Shown here in pieces: positions 52,422-61,939 of a DNA stretch of 64,000 nucleotides. The stretch is from NCBI RefSeq assembly GCF_024499015.1, contig NZ_CP098604.1:2542001-2606000 (forward strand), in the 5' to 3' direction. The DNA is from Xanthomonas hortorum pv. pelargonii. GTDB lineage: Bacteria > Pseudomonadota > Gammaproteobacteria > Xanthomonadales > Xanthomonadaceae. Made by a program: the position numbers and the translations under genes. The stretch's first letter is position 1. Each line of letters begins with the position of its first letter. The notes under the pieces were generated by a model that was not told the origin of the DNA, ran no database searches, and was given only the letters and a program-made list of their open reading frames with translations.

Positions 52422-55181
52422 ATGTCACTGCACGACTACAACGCCAAGCGCCGCTTCGACCAGACACCGGAACCAGCCGGCGAGACGCCTGCGCGCGCCA
52501 GCAAGCAACCGATCTTCGTGGTGCAGCTGCACCACGCCAGCTCGCGCCATTACGACTTCCGTCTGGAAGCCGATGGCGTGCTCAAGAGTTGGGCCGTGCC
52601 GAAGGGTCCGTCGTTGCGCGCCGGCGAAAAACGCCTTGCGGTGCAGGTGGAAGATCATCCGTTGTCGTACGCCAGCTTCGAAGGCGATATCCCGCAAGGG
52701 CATTACGGCGCCGGGCATGTGGATGTCTTCGACCACGGCCATTGGCACTGCGAAGGCGACGCATTGGCGGCGCTGGAGGCGGGCAAGCTGGAATTCGAAT
52801 TGCAGGGCACGTTGCTGCGCGGTGGCTTTGCGTTGGTGCGCACGCAGATGCGTGGCGGCAAACCGCAGTGGCTGCTGTTCAAGCGCACCGATGCCTACGC
52901 GGCCGATCTGGATGCCGATGCGCTGGTGGCGCAGCAGGCCGCCGGTGCATCGGGTGTGGCAACTTCGGCAACGCGTGCCAAGACAGCGTCGGTGACAACG
53001 CGCGGCAAGGCTAGCCGTGCGCAACGTGTGCCGCCAGAAGCAATCGCCGAGACATCGACAGTGACAAGCAAACGTGTGCGCTCAGGGCGTGCAGAGTCCA
53101 AACAGTGGCGCACCCGCGCCCTGGCGCTGGATGGTGCGCGCGATACGCCATGCCCAACCGAGCTGCGCGCGCAACTGACCTTGCTGCGCGAGCACGCGCC
53201 GGAGGGCGAGCGCTGGTTGCACGAGATCAAATGGGACGGCTATCGCCTGCTCGCCGATTTGGTCGATGGCGACGTGCAGTTGCGCTCACGCAACGACCAA
53301 GCCTGGACCCAGCGCTTCCCGGAGGTGGTGCGCGCCTTGCAGGCGTTGCCGGTGCGCGATGCGCGCCTGGATGGCGAGTTGGTGGTGCTGGACGTGCAAG
53401 GGCGCAGCGATTTCTCGGCGCTGCAACGCGCGCTCGATGGCAGCGTCACGCAGCCGCTGCGCTATATCGTATTCGACCTGCTCGGGGTCGCCGGGGTGGA
53501 TCTGCGCGGCACCCCGTTGCTGCAACGCAAGCAACTGCTACGCGAATTGCTGGGCGATCAACCGGGCACGCTGGCATTTAGCGACCATGTGATCGGGCAC
53601 GGCCCGGAAGTGTTCGCGGCCAGCGCCGGCACCGGCTGGGAAGGCATCGTCAGCAAGCTAGCCGACGCCCCTTATCGCGAAGGACGCAGCGCCGATTGGG
53701 TCAAGACCAAGCACGCAGACAGCGACGAGTTCGTGGTGGTGGGCTACACCGACCCCAAGGGCGCGCGCAGCGGCTTTGGCGCCTTGCTGATGGCGCAACG
53801 CGATGGCAAGACGCTGCGCTATGTCGGGCGTGTGGGCACCGGTTTCGACGATGCCTTGCTCGGCAAGATCACCACACTGTTGCAGGCGCTGCATAGCGAC
53901 ACCGCCACGCTGGAATTGCCCACGCATATTCCGGGGCGGCCACGCGATGTGCATTGGGTGCGACCGGTGTTGATCGCCGAGGTGGCGTTTCGCGGTTGGG
54001 CCAAGGAAGGGCTGCTGCGGCAAGCCGCGTTCAAGCGTTTACGTGAGGACAAACCCATGAGCGAGTTGAGCGGCGATCGCGCCGTGCCGGGCAAGCCGCG
54101 TGCTGCGAGCAAACATGGCGGTGCGACGACTGCCATTGCGCCTGCGCGCAAGACGCCGACGAAAAGAGCAGCCAAAACGACAGTCGAAGCATCCACCAAG
54201 ACAACCAGCAAACGCGTGCATTCAACGGCATCGAAGACGAACGCCATATCGAAGACTGCAGCGTCCGAATCCAGGGCGTCGAAATCCGCAGCGTCCACAT
54301 CCACATCCACAGACGGCATCACCATCACTCATCCCGAGCGCGTGGTGTTTCCTGCGCTCGGTATCAGCAAGGGCGATGTGGCTGACTACTACCGCGCAGT
54401 GGCGCCGCTGGTGCTGGCGGAGATCGCCCGCCGCCCGTTATCGCTGTTGCGCTGCCCCGACGGCGCCGGCGGCGAGTGCTTCTTCCAGAAGCACGAAGGT
54501 CGCCATCTGGGCGCGCATATCAAGGCGATTCCGCTAAAGCAAAAAAGCGGCACCGAGGACTACATCTACGTCGAAGATGCCGCTGGCCTGCTCGAGCTGG
54601 TGCAGATGAACACGCTGGAGCTACATCCCTGGGGTGCGCAGGTGGACGACCCGGAGCATCCGGATCGCCTGGTGTTCGACCTGGACCCCGGCGACGACGT
54701 GTCCTGGCCCGATGTGGTCGCCGCCGCGCGCGACATCCGCGCCAAGCTGCGCAGCGCAGGGCTGGAAAGCGCGGTGCGCCTGTCCGGCGGCAAGGGCCTG
54801 CACGTAGTGGTACCGATCGTTCCGGAGGCAGGCTGGGAGCAGGCACGCGATTTCTGCGAAGCGTTCGCACAGGCACTGGCAACGCACACCCCGGACCGCT
54901 ACGTGGCGACCATGAGCAAGGCCAAACGCCACGGCGTGATCTTCGTCGACTGGCTGCGCAACGGGCGCGGCAATACCAGCGTGTGTTCGTGGTCGCTACG
55001 CGCCCGCGACAAGGCCACTGTCGCCGTGCCGCTGCGCTGGGAAGAACTCGGCAAGATCAGCGGCCCGGATGCGTTTCCAATGGACAAGGCATTGCAACGT
55101 GCCAAGCGTCAACGCGCAGACCCTTGGGAATCGGTGCTGGCGTTGCGGCAGTCCTTGCCCACGGGTGACGATCACAACTAA
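52422..55181 (+). CDS. ligD: DNA ligase D (phosphoesterase-ligase-polymerase)
   Basis: 919 residues. Order: 3'-phosphoesterase domain (SSRHYDFRLEADGVLKSWAV, about 40-160), an ATP-dependent ligase domain with the adenylated lysine in LHEIKWDGYRLLADL (Lys270) and GEWEGIVSKLADAPYREG-type motif, then a long Ser/Thr/Lys-rich linker (about 560-640), and a primase-polymerase domain (ITHPERVVFPALGISKGDV, LVFDLDPGDDVSWPDVV, FVDWLRNGRGNTSVCSWSLR). With Ku it joins double-strand breaks: trimming, filling and sealing. The PE-LIG-POL order is that of Pseudomonas. The stop TAA is made by the left end of a MITE-like element. Confidence 0.96.
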   Translation: MSLHDYNAKRRFDQTPEPAGETPARASKQPIFVVQLHHASSRHYDFRLEADGVLKSWAVPKGPSLRAGEKRLAVQVEDHPLSYASFEGDIPQGHYGAGHVDVFDHGHWHCEGDALAALEAGKLEFELQGTLLRGGFALVRTQMRGGKPQWLLFKRTDAYAADLDADALVAQQAAGASGVATSATRAKTASVTTRGKASRAQRVPPEAIAETSTVTSKRVRSGRAESKQWRTRALALDGARDTPCPTELRAQLTLLREHAPEGERWLHEIKWDGYRLLADLVDGDVQLRSRNDQAWTQRFPEVVRALQALPVRDARLDGELVVLDVQGRSDFSALQRALDGSVTQPLRYIVFDLLGVAGVDLRGTPLLQRKQLLRELLGDQPGTLAFSDHVIGHGPEVFAASAGTGWEGIVSKLADAPYREGRSADWVKTKHADSDEFVVVGYTDPKGARSGFGALLMAQRDGKTLRYVGRVGTGFDDALLGKITTLLQALHSDTATLELPTHIPGRPRDVHWVRPVLIAEVAFRGWAKEGLLRQAAFKRLREDKPMSELSGDRAVPGKPRAASKHGGATTAIAPARKTPTKRAAKTTVEASTKTTSKRVHSTASKTNAISKTAASESRASKSAASTSTSTDGITITHPERVVFPALGISKGDVADYYRAVAPLVLAEIARRPLSLLRCPDGAGGECFFQKHEGRHLGAHIKAIPLKQKSGTEDYIYVEDAAGLLELVQMNTLELHPWGAQVDDPEHPDRLVFDLDPGDDVSWPDVVAAARDIRAKLRSAGLESAVRLSGGKGLHVVVPIVPEAGWEQARDFCEAFAQALATHTPDRYVATMSKAKRHGVIFVDWLRNGRGNTSVCSWSLRARDKATVAVPLRWEELGKISGPDAFPMDKALQRAKRQRADPWESVLALRQSLPTGDDHN

Positions 55182-55310
55182 GAGCGGCTAACAAACATAC
55201 TGCGCGACTGCTGCTCGGAATCGGCAAGTACCACTCGTAAACTCCGGTTCTGAGCGCGCCGTCCGCACCCACCTGACGACCGCTCGCCACGTTTTGTTGG
55301 CCGCTCTTAG
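55178..55310. mobile_element. MITE-like element of about 133 bp at the ligD stop
   Basis: Terminal inverted repeats CTAAGAGCGGC(T)AACAAA at the left and the complement of CTAAGAGCGGCCAACAAAA at the right match in about 18 of 20 positions. The interior of about 90 bp has no open frame. The same word occurs singly at 15406-15423, 31667-31683 and near 45971. No transposase is present here, so it is at most a non-autonomous copy. The CTAA of the left repeat forms the ligD stop codon. Confidence 0.65.
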
Positions 55311-55347
55311 TCGGAAGCTCAGGTCAAAAGCCTGGTTGGTCGAGGGC

Positions 55348-55450
55348 GCGGTGCCCTCACCGCTCGCGGGACACGCCGCAAGTACGTCCATGTAGGCTCG
55401 GTGGCGGCATCCATGCCGCCACACGGTCCCGCAATCGGTGAGGACACCGC
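55348..55450 (+). repeat. Palindromic element, type B (copy B7)
   Basis: The arms are GCGGTGCCCTCACCGCTCGC and GCAATCGGTGAGGACACCGC, with inner hairpin GTGGCGGCAT/ATGCCGCCAC. The insert reads ACGCCGCAAGTACGTCC then ATGTAGGCTC. It is the partner of A10, and lies 37 bases from the MITE-like element. Confidence 0.9.
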
Positions 55451-55509
55451 ACCAGAAAGTTTGCTGGCTGCTTTGTTAAAAACCATGCGCACCGAGCATC
55501 TCGATTGGT

Positions 55510-55611
55510 CCTTGTCCGCCCACCGGCGCGGGACCTTACGCGGCATGGATGCCGCGTAAGAGCTTACAGGGACGTACTTGCAGCGTGTCCCGCGACGGTG
55601 GGCGGGCAAGG
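55510..55611 (-). repeat. Palindromic element, type A (copy A10)
   Basis: The outer arms are CCTTGTCCGCCCACCGGCGC and GCGACGGTGGGCGGGCAAGG, with inner hairpin TTACGCGGCAT. The insert belongs to the subtype of A2 and A3 (ACGCTGCAAG...GTAAGCTC). It ends 67 bases before the lldD stop, in the 3' region of that minus-strand gene. Confidence 0.9.
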
Positions 55612-55678
55612 ACACTGCAGCCAAACCGCAGATCATCCGCTTTGCCACCGACGCATCCCGCATCCCGATGCGATCCCG

Positions 55679-56839
55679 TCAAGGCGAAACCGCACTCTCC
55701 CGCGTCACCCTGCTCAACGCATCGCCACTGATCTCGGCAATCGACCGCGTGCCGGTCAAGGTCATCGCCACCCGCATCTCGCGTTCGATCAGGGTCAGCA
55801 GATTCTCCACACCGGCCTGACCACCGGCCGCCAGCGCGTAGACGAACGCACGCCCCAATAGCACCGCATCGGCGCCCAGCGCCAGCATGCGCACCACATC
55901 CAGCCCGCTGCGGATGCCCGAATCGGCGAGGATCTTCAGCTCACCCTTGACCGCATCGGCAATCGCCGGCAACGCCCGCGCACTGGACAGCACGCCGTCG
56001 AGCTGGCGCCCACCATGGTTGGACACCACGATGCCGTCGGCGCCGAAGCGCACCGCATCGCGCGCATCGTCCGGGTCCAGGATGCCCTTGATCACCATCG
56101 GCCCGGTCCAGAATTCGCGGATCCATTCCAGATCCTTCCACGAGATCGACGGGTCGAAGTTCGCACCCAGCCAGCCGATGTAATCCGCCAGCCCGGTCGG
56201 GCTGCCGCGGTACGCCGAGATGTTGCCCAGATCGTGCGGCTTACCGAGCAAGCCCACGTCCCAGGCCCAGCGCGGATGCGTCACCGCCTGCAGCATGCGC
56301 CGCATTGGCGCATTGGGCCCGCTCATGCCCGAGTGCGCATCGCGGTAGCGCGCGCCCGGCGTGGGCATGTCCACGGTGAACACCAGCGTGGTCACCCCGG
56401 CCGCCTTGGCGCGCTCCAGCGCATTGCGCATGAAGCCACGGTCCTTGAGCACGTAGAGCTGGAACCACATCGGCCGCTCGATCGCCGGCGCCACCTCTTC
56501 GATCGGGCACACCGACACCGTGGACAACGTAAACGGGATCCCCCGCGCCGCCGCCGCACGCGCCGCCTGCACCTCGCCACGCCGCGCGTACATGCCGGTC
56601 AGCCCCACCGGCGCCAGCACCACCGGCATCGCCAGCGTCTCGCCGAACAGCTCGGTGCTCAAGCTCAGGTCCGACATATTGCGCAGCACCCGTTGGCGCA
56701 GCGCGATATCGGCCAGATCGGCGACATTGCGCCGCAAGGTGTGCTCGGCGTACGCACCGCCATCGATGTAGTGAAACAGGAACGGCGGCAAGCGCGCCTG
56801 CGCGGCGGCGCGGTAATCGGAAGCGGCGGAAATGATCAT
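55679..56839 (-). CDS. lldD: L-lactate dehydrogenase (FMN-dependent)
   Basis: 386 residues from [20 protein letters not shown]. It carries the alpha-hydroxy-acid oxidase marks [40 protein letters not shown], the catalytic His in [15 protein letters not shown], and the FMN phosphate site [20 protein letters not shown]. It oxidises L-lactate to pyruvate at the inner membrane, feeding electrons to quinones, and lets the cell grow on lactate. Length and pattern match E. coli LldD. No lldP or lldR lies beside it, so its regulation is unclear. Confidence 0.95.
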   Translation of the reverse strand: MIISAASDYRAAAQARLPPFLFHYIDGGAYAEHTLRRNVADLADIALRQRVLRNMSDLSLSTELFGETLAMPVVLAPVGLTGMYARRGEVQAARAAAARGIPFTLSTVSVCPIEEVAPAIERPMWFQLYVLKDRGFMRNALERAKAAGVTTLVFTVDMPTPGARYRDAHSGMSGPNAPMRRMLQAVTHPRWAWDVGLLGKPHDLGNISAYRGSPTGLADYIGWLGANFDPSISWKDLEWIREFWTGPMVIKGILDPDDARDAVRFGADGIVVSNHGGRQLDGVLSSARALPAIADAVKGELKILADSGIRSGLDVVRMLALGADAVLLGRAFVYALAAGGQAGVENLLTLIEREMRVAMTLTGTRSIAEISGDALSRVTRESAVSP

Positions 56840-57072
56840 CGAAGACGCACGGCAGCTGCGGGGTAGCCGCTGAGTGTAAGACCATCGGTGTGGCGGGTGG
56901 ACCGCGCTACAGCGTGCCTGGCGTAGCAGCAGGCCGATGCCGGGTGACTGGCGAGATAAACCAATGCGGCACGCTCGGCGTACTGCGCCAGCGGCGCACG
57001 CATTGCGGCTGCGGGCAAAGCGATAACAGGCGCCAGCTCAGTTCGCCGCATCACGGAAAACGGCGCACCGAC

Positions 57073-58590
57073 TCACCCGGTAGCGGCAAAGTGCCCGTGA
57101 AATCCCAGCGGCACCGCATACGGCAACCAGGCCTGTGCGATCGGCCCGGCATCCACGTGGCGTGCATCCAGCACCATCAGGCCGGTGCGCGCACGGGTGG
57201 TGTCCAGCACGGTGCCGACCAGCCAGCCATCGTCTGGGCGCTCGCTGCCGGGGCGCGGCACGAACACGTGTTCTTCGGCCAGCATGTCCGGCCCGTAACG
57301 GTGCACCTGGCGGCGGTCGCGTTCCAGATCGTAACTGGCCACCGCGTTGAGAAACGGCGATGCGTTCGGCCCGTCGATGCACGGCGCATACAGCCGCGCG
57401 CCGCGCGTGCCGGGCGTGCGCGCATCGAAGGTCGGCAGTTCCAGGTTGTCCACCGCATGCGCCTGCCAGTGCGCGCGGCCGTTGCGTAGATCCAGGTGCA
57501 GGCTGCGCAGCTGCACCGGTGACGGCGTGGCCGCCGGGTCGCCGTGCATCGCGGCCCGCAATGGCGAGCGCGCCTCCTCCGGGTCGGTGTGGACCAGCGC
57601 GCGCACCACGATACGGTTGCGATGTTCGTAGGCATCGGCGAAGTGATAGGCCACCGCGAAGTCGGCTTCGAACCAGCGCGGTTGGTCCAGCGCATCCTTG
57701 GGCACCACCGCAATCCGGCACGCGGCGTCGGGGGTGAAGCGCATCTGCTCGAAGAACGGGCCCTCGCCATCCAGCCGGCGGTAGGGCGCCAGCACGAAGA
57801 TCAGATGCCGCTGCGTCATCGCAAAGCTGTGCAGGTAGCCCGGCGCGTCGGTCTGCAGCAGTTGCGCGCTGCGCAGCACCGCATCGGCGCCGATGTGCCA
57901 GATCAGCACGCCGGTGGCGCCGATCACACCGATCGAGCCGAAGTTCCAGGCACTGCCATCGCGGTCGATCAGCGGATGCGCCGAGAACGGCATTGCCGCC
58001 AGGTCGTCGCGCCAGGTCACCGGGCCGAGCGTGCCCAGGGCATCGGGATCCAGTTCGATCGCCGAGCCGGCTTCCCATAACGCGAACAGGCGCCCATTGA
58101 GCATCGCCACCGAGGTGTTGGCAGTGTTGACGTCGTCGTTGTTGCGCGCCGGCTGCTGGTCCGGCACAGCGGTGCCGGCAGCGCGGTAGAGGAAGCGACC
58201 GGCCTGCTGTTCCTGGGTGAACTTGTGGGTGTCCACCATGCGCGCGTGGTGCTGCACCTGGCGGCCATCCAGCCGCCAGCGGTGCACCATGCCGTCGCCG
58301 TCGAACCAGTGGTCGTAGCGGAAGCCGGCGCGCTCGGTCCAGGCCGGGCCGTTGCGATACAAGCTGCCGGCCAGACCCTCGGGCAGCGTTCCTTGCAGTG
58401 CTGCCGTGGTGGGGCCGAAGTTTGGGCGGGTGACGCTGCGCCAGCCCAGCAGCCACGGCGTGCGTTGCAACTGCTCATGAAACCGTGCCGCTTCGGCTGC
58501 TTGTGCCGGAAAGCTGCGCAGCGCCCAGCCGCCAAGCGCAGCACTGCCGGTAGCTGTCAGCAAGGACTGCAGGAAACGACGGCGATGCAT
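57073..58590 (-). CDS. Tat-exported carotenoid oxygenase family protein
   Basis: 505 residues. The N-terminus HRRRFLQSLLTATGSAALGG is a twin-arginine signal. The seven-bladed propeller family (RPE65) is indicated by GSLYRNGPAWTERAGFRYDH, WFDGDGMVHRWRLDGR, AHPLIDRDGSAWNFG and the iron histidines, among them LHSFAMTQRHLIF, YEHRNRIVVRALVH-type and the final GFHGHFAATG. Such iron enzymes split carotenoids, stilbenes or lignin-derived phenylpropanoids. Export suggests that the substrate is extracytoplasmic. It starts 17 bases before the DUF2141 gene on the same strand ends, so the two form an operon. Confidence 0.9.
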   Translation of the reverse strand: MHRRRFLQSLLTATGSAALGGWALRSFPAQAAEAARFHEQLQRTPWLLGWRSVTRPNFGPTTAALQGTLPEGLAGSLYRNGPAWTERAGFRYDHWFDGDGMVHRWRLDGRQVQHHARMVDTHKFTQEQQAGRFLYRAAGTAVPDQQPARNNDDVNTANTSVAMLNGRLFALWEAGSAIELDPDALGTLGPVTWRDDLAAMPFSAHPLIDRDGSAWNFGSIGVIGATGVLIWHIGADAVLRSAQLLQTDAPGYLHSFAMTQRHLIFVLAPYRRLDGEGPFFEQMRFTPDAACRIAVVPKDALDQPRWFEADFAVAYHFADAYEHRNRIVVRALVHTDPEEARSPLRAAMHGDPAATPSPVQLRSLHLDLRNGRAHWQAHAVDNLELPTFDARTPGTRGARLYAPCIDGPNASPFLNAVASYDLERDRRQVHRYGPDMLAEEHVFVPRPGSERPDDGWLVGTVLDTTRARTGLMVLDARHVDAGPIAQAWLPYAVPLGFHGHFAATG

Positions 58591-58619
58591 GCACTGCTCC
58601 TTGAGGAAACGTGGAAATG

Positions 58620-59042
58620 TCAGCGCATCTGCACGCTGATACGTTTGCCGGCAGCGGGCAGATCGAAAACGATCTCGTCAAAGCTGGGCTTGCGCATGCC
58701 GGTAGGGTTGTTGCTGAAGCCGTAGCCTTCCACCGGCATGCCGATCAAATTGGTGTCCAGCTTTCCATTGCTGTTTTCGTCGTGATTGATCATCACTGCG
58801 TAGCGGCCGGGGGCAAGGTTCTTGAACTGGATGTGCGGTGTAGCGCTGGTGATCGGCACCGTTTGCGCCTGCACCGGCGGCTGTGCGCTCTCCAGCTGCG
58901 CAGCCGAGGCGATCACCGCAATGCGCAACTTGCCTTGTTGCGAACGCAGGCCGCTGACGCCCACGTCCAGATCGGCGGCCTGGATGCCGGCGCTGCCGAG
59001 CAGGCCGACGAGTGCGACAACGACGTAGGTGCGGGCAAGCAT
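58620..59042 (-). CDS. DUF2141 secreted protein
   Basis: 140 residues from MLARTYVVVALVGLLGSAGI, a signal peptide ending near GIQAAD. The DUF2141 fold is seen in LDVGVSGLRSQQGKLRIAVI, IQFKNLAPGRYAVMINHDEN and GMPVEGYGFSNNPTGMRKPS, typical Gly-Phe-Ser-Asn-Asn positions. DUF2141 proteins are small periplasmic or surface beta-sandwich proteins of unknown role and often stand beside carotenoid- or lipid-related genes. Here it precedes the carotenoid oxygenase. The start at 59042 was chosen by the signal peptide; the long frame to 59300 overlaps the next gene. Confidence 0.88.
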   Translation of the reverse strand: MLARTYVVVALVGLLGSAGIQAADLDVGVSGLRSQQGKLRIAVIASAAQLESAQPPVQAQTVPITSATPHIQFKNLAPGRYAVMINHDENSNGKLDTNLIGMPVEGYGFSNNPTGMRKPSFDEIVFDLPAAGKRISVQMR

Positions 59043-59259
59043 GCAAGTCTCCTGACACGGGTGGGGATGCGACGCGTTGGGGGGCGATGGTACGTAGCGC
59101 CTCGACCCGGCGGCGGTGGTGGCGGTCGCAGATCGCCCCGCGCGTGGCTGCCCATATAGTGCGGCAACACGTCTGCCTGCACGCCACGTGGGCCGAACCT
59201 GTGTGCAAGCAGGCGAAGCACCCCTCATCGCAGGCGCCACACCGCTACCTTCGCAACCC

Positions 59260-59823
59260 TCACCACACCAACGGCAGCAACCGATGGCTCTGCTTCGCAT
59301 ACGCCGGGTACGCTACCGGAAACGCACGCTGCAATGCGGCCTCTTCGATCCGGATGCGGTGCAGGAAGACCCAGGTCACCGGCACCACGATCGCCGCCAC
59401 CGACAACGCATTGCCCATGCCCAGCGCCAGCCCGTAAAAGGCCAGCAGCGCGCCGGTGTAGGAGGGATGGCGTAGCCAGCGATACGGGCCGCTGCGCACC
59501 AGCTGATGATCGGGCTGGATGGTCACATCCACCGTGAACCAGCGTGCCAGCACCTGGATGGCCCACACGCGCAACGCCAGCCCGCTGCCGATCAAGGCGC
59601 AGCCGGCCCACTGCAGCGGCGCGGCCCAGCCCTGCGGCCAATGGGCCAGGCCGCTGTAGGCCAGCACCACCGCAACGGCCACCGCTGCAGACAGCACCCG
59701 CCACAGGTGTTGCAGGGTGCCTTGATCGTGCGCGCCACCATCGCTGGCGCGGCGGCGGCTGAGCAGCAGTTGATAGCCGCCCCAGATCAGATTGAGCGCA
59801 AGAAACAGACTGGAAGCAGACAT
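59260..59823 (-). CDS. Isoprenylcysteine carboxyl methyltransferase-like membrane protein
   Basis: 187 residues with four or five helices. The C-terminal core has LVRSGPYRWLRHPSYTGALL (the ICMT/PEMT substrate and SAM motif Arg-x-Gly-Pro-Tyr-x2-x-Arg-His-Pro), FYGLALGMGNALSVAAIVVP and RIRIEEAALQRAFPVAYPAY (Glu-Glu binding S-adenosylmethionine). Bacterial members methylate small molecules or lipids in the membrane; no prenylated protein is known as a target. It is divergent from the histidine kinase gene, with about 155 bases between. Confidence 0.88.
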   Translation of the reverse strand: MSASSLFLALNLIWGGYQLLLSRRRASDGGAHDQGTLQHLWRVLSAAVAVAVVLAYSGLAHWPQGWAAPLQWAGCALIGSGLALRVWAIQVLARWFTVDVTIQPDHQLVRSGPYRWLRHPSYTGALLAFYGLALGMGNALSVAAIVVPVTWVFLHRIRIEEAALQRAFPVAYPAYAKQSHRLLPLVW

Positions 59824-59978
59824 GGCGTGACTCCGTGGCGATGGGTGGGTTGGTCATGCCAGTGTGCGCACGCACCGCATCGACCACAGGGGCCGCAGGT
59901 CATCGATCCCACCTGCCGGAAGTCACTTTCTGCATGCGCACCATTGCCGAGTGGCCGCGCGGCCGTCAGCATCGCCGC

Positions 59979-61082
59979 ATGAACTCTTCCCTGCGTCATC
60001 TTTTGCACCCCCTGCGCCTGGCCGGTGCGTTCACCATTGCCGCGGTGGCGTTGTCGTTTACGCCCGACACTTCAGCGCAGGGCGCCTGGCGCTGGGGCGT
60101 GCTGGCCGGCTTCACCGCGTTGTTTCTGCTGCACTCCCTGTTGCGGCCGCTGCCCGCGTTGCGCAACGGCGCGCTGCTGCTGCAAGCGGTCCTGGCACTG
60201 CTGCTGGTGTGGATGGAGCCGCATGCAGGCACTGCGCCGGTGCTGCTGGTGTTGCTGGTGGCGCAGGCAGGGATGGCCTGGCCGCCGTTGCGCGTGCTGC
60301 TGTTGGCGCTGGCATTGAACGCGGGCATGTACGCGGTGTTGGTGCAGGCCGGCATCGATCGCGCGCTGTCCATCGTCAGCATCTACGCCGGCTTTCAGGC
60401 CTTCGCCGCGCTCACCGCGCATTACGCGCGCACTGCCGAGCGTGCCCGCGATGCGCTGGCCTACGTCAATGCCGATCTGCTGGCCACCCGCGCGCTGCTG
60501 GCCGACAGCGCGCGCGATGCCGAGCGCCTGCGCCTGGCGCGCGAGTTGCACGATGTGGCCGGGCACAAACTCACCGCGATGAGCATCCATCTGCGCTTGC
60601 TACGTGCAGACCCCATGCTGGCGCCGCGCCAGGAGCTGGCGATGCTGGAAGGCCTTGCGCGTGAGTTGCTTGGTGACATCCGCAGCGTGGTGCAGTCGTT
60701 GCGCGACGATGCCGGGCTGGATCTGCACACCGCGCTGCATGCCCTGGCCGCGCCGTTTCCCAAACCGGTGCTGCAGCTGCAGATCGACCCGGCCGTACGC
60801 GTGAGCGACCCGCAAATCGCCGAAGCCCTGCTGCGGCTGGTACAGGAAGCGCTGACCAATGCCGCACGCCACGGCGAGGCCGACACCGTGCAGGTGTCGC
60901 TGCACACCCATGACGGCCAGCTACACATCGACATCCAGGACGATGGCCACTGCGCCGAGCAGATCCGCGAGGGCAACGGCATCGCCGGCATGCGCGAGCG
61001 GCTGGCGGCCTTGCATGGCCAGTTGCAACTCGGCCGCGCCGCGCACGGCGGCATGCAGTTGACCGCGAGGTTGCCGGCATGA
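59979..61082 (+). CDS. Sensor histidine kinase, DesK/NarX type
   Basis: 367 residues. The N-terminal part has five or six membrane helices (about 15-150: LAGAFTIAAVALSFTPDTSA, LLHSLLRPLPALRNGALLLQ, VLLLALALNAGMYAVLVQAG). The HisKA_3 dimerisation box RLARELHDVAGHKLTAMSIH carries the phosphorylated His in HDVAGH; the HATPase_c N-box is RLVQEALTNAARHGEADTVQ, with the G-box GNGIAGMRERLAALHG. Like DesK it probably senses membrane state. The start at 59979 follows a weak ribosome binding site. The stop overlaps the response regulator ATG (ATGA). Confidence 0.9.
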   Translation: MNSSLRHLLHPLRLAGAFTIAAVALSFTPDTSAQGAWRWGVLAGFTALFLLHSLLRPLPALRNGALLLQAVLALLLVWMEPHAGTAPVLLVLLVAQAGMAWPPLRVLLLALALNAGMYAVLVQAGIDRALSIVSIYAGFQAFAALTAHYARTAERARDALAYVNADLLATRALLADSARDAERLRLARELHDVAGHKLTAMSIHLRLLRADPMLAPRQELAMLEGLARELLGDIRSVVQSLRDDAGLDLHTALHALAAPFPKPVLQLQIDPAVRVSDPQIAEALLRLVQEALTNAARHGEADTVQVSLHTHDGQLHIDIQDDGHCAEQIREGNGIAGMRERLAALHGQLQLGRAAHGGMQLTARLPA

Positions 61083-61711
61083 GCGCGCGCCGCATCGCAT
61101 TGGCCGACGACCAGGTGCTGGTCCGCGCCGGCTTGCGCGCGTTGTTGCAGCAGCAGGGCGTGGAGGTGGTCTGCGAGGCCGACGACGGCCAGGGCCTGCT
61201 GGACGCGCTCGTCATCAACACGGTGGACGTGGTGCTCAGCGACATCCGCATGCCCGGCCTGGACGGTATCCAGGCGCTGCAGCAATTGCGCGCCCGCGGC
61301 GACCGCACGCCGGTGCTGCTGCTCACCACCTTCGACGACAGCGACCTGCTGCTACGCGCGACCGAGGCCGGCGCGCAAGGTTTCCTGCTCAAGGACGCCG
61401 CCCCGGAAGACCTGCGCGAGGCGATCGAGCGGGTGGCCAACGGCGAGACCCTGCTGCAGCCGGTCAGCACCGACCCGGTGCGCGCGCGCTACCAGTTCCG
61501 CGACCAGCAGCCCCCGCGCGAGACCTTCAGCGAGCGCGAGGTGGCGATCCTGCGCCTGCTCGCCGGCGGTTACTCCAACAAGGAGATCGCCCGCACCCTG
61601 TTCCTGGCCGAGGGCACGGTGAAGAATTACGTCTCCACCATCCTGGAAAAGCTCGGCACCCGCGACCGCACGCGCGCGGTGTTGAAGGCGATCACGTTGC
61701 GGGTGATTTGA
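61079..61711 (+). CDS. NarL/FixJ-type response regulator
   Basis: 210 residues: receiver domain with Asp10/Asp11 (ALADDQVLV), phosphoacceptor Asp55 in VVLSDIRMPGLDG, Thr/Lys in LLLTTFDDSDLLL and GFLLKDAAPEDL; then a LuxR helix-turn-helix (FSEREVAILRLLAGGYSNKE, then LAEGTVKNYVSTILEKLGTR). It should be phosphorylated by the kinase encoded just before, with which it overlaps by four bases, and then bind DNA. Target genes are unknown; the divergent methyltransferase-like gene is one candidate. Confidence 0.95.
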   Translation: MSARRIALADDQVLVRAGLRALLQQQGVEVVCEADDGQGLLDALVINTVDVVLSDIRMPGLDGIQALQQLRARGDRTPVLLLTTFDDSDLLLRATEAGAQGFLLKDAAPEDLREAIERVANGETLLQPVSTDPVRARYQFRDQQPPRETFSEREVAILRLLAGGYSNKEIARTLFLAEGTVKNYVSTILEKLGTRDRTRAVLKAITLRVI

Positions 61712-61735
61712 GGGTTGGGATTGGGAATGGAAATC

Positions 61736-61858
61736 GGGAATGGGGAATGGGGAATGGGGAATGGGGAATGGGGAATGGGGAATGGGGATTGGGGATTGGG
61801 GATTAGGGATTAGGGATTAGGGATTAGGGATTAGGGATTAGGGATTAGGGATTAGGGA
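61736..61858. repeat. Heptamer tandem array with block variants
   Basis: Seven-base units in order: about seven GGGGAAT, three GGGGATT, then seven AGGGATT and a last imperfect AGGGAGT. It begins about 25 bases after the stop of the response regulator gene. The variants are grouped in blocks rather than mixed, as expected of slippage and local expansion. The length is probably variable among strains. Confidence 0.9.
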
Positions 61859-61939
61859 GTCGTAAGAGCGGGGCTGGAGCGGGCGCTGGAAGGGTGAGAC
61901 TGGCGTCGAAGTCGAGCCGCAAATCGGGAGCCGGAGGCC

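Noticed and set aside
61736..61858. Telomere-like repeat because of TTAGGGA units
   Set aside because: The period is seven, units are mixed, and the array is internal beside bacterial genes; slippage explains it.
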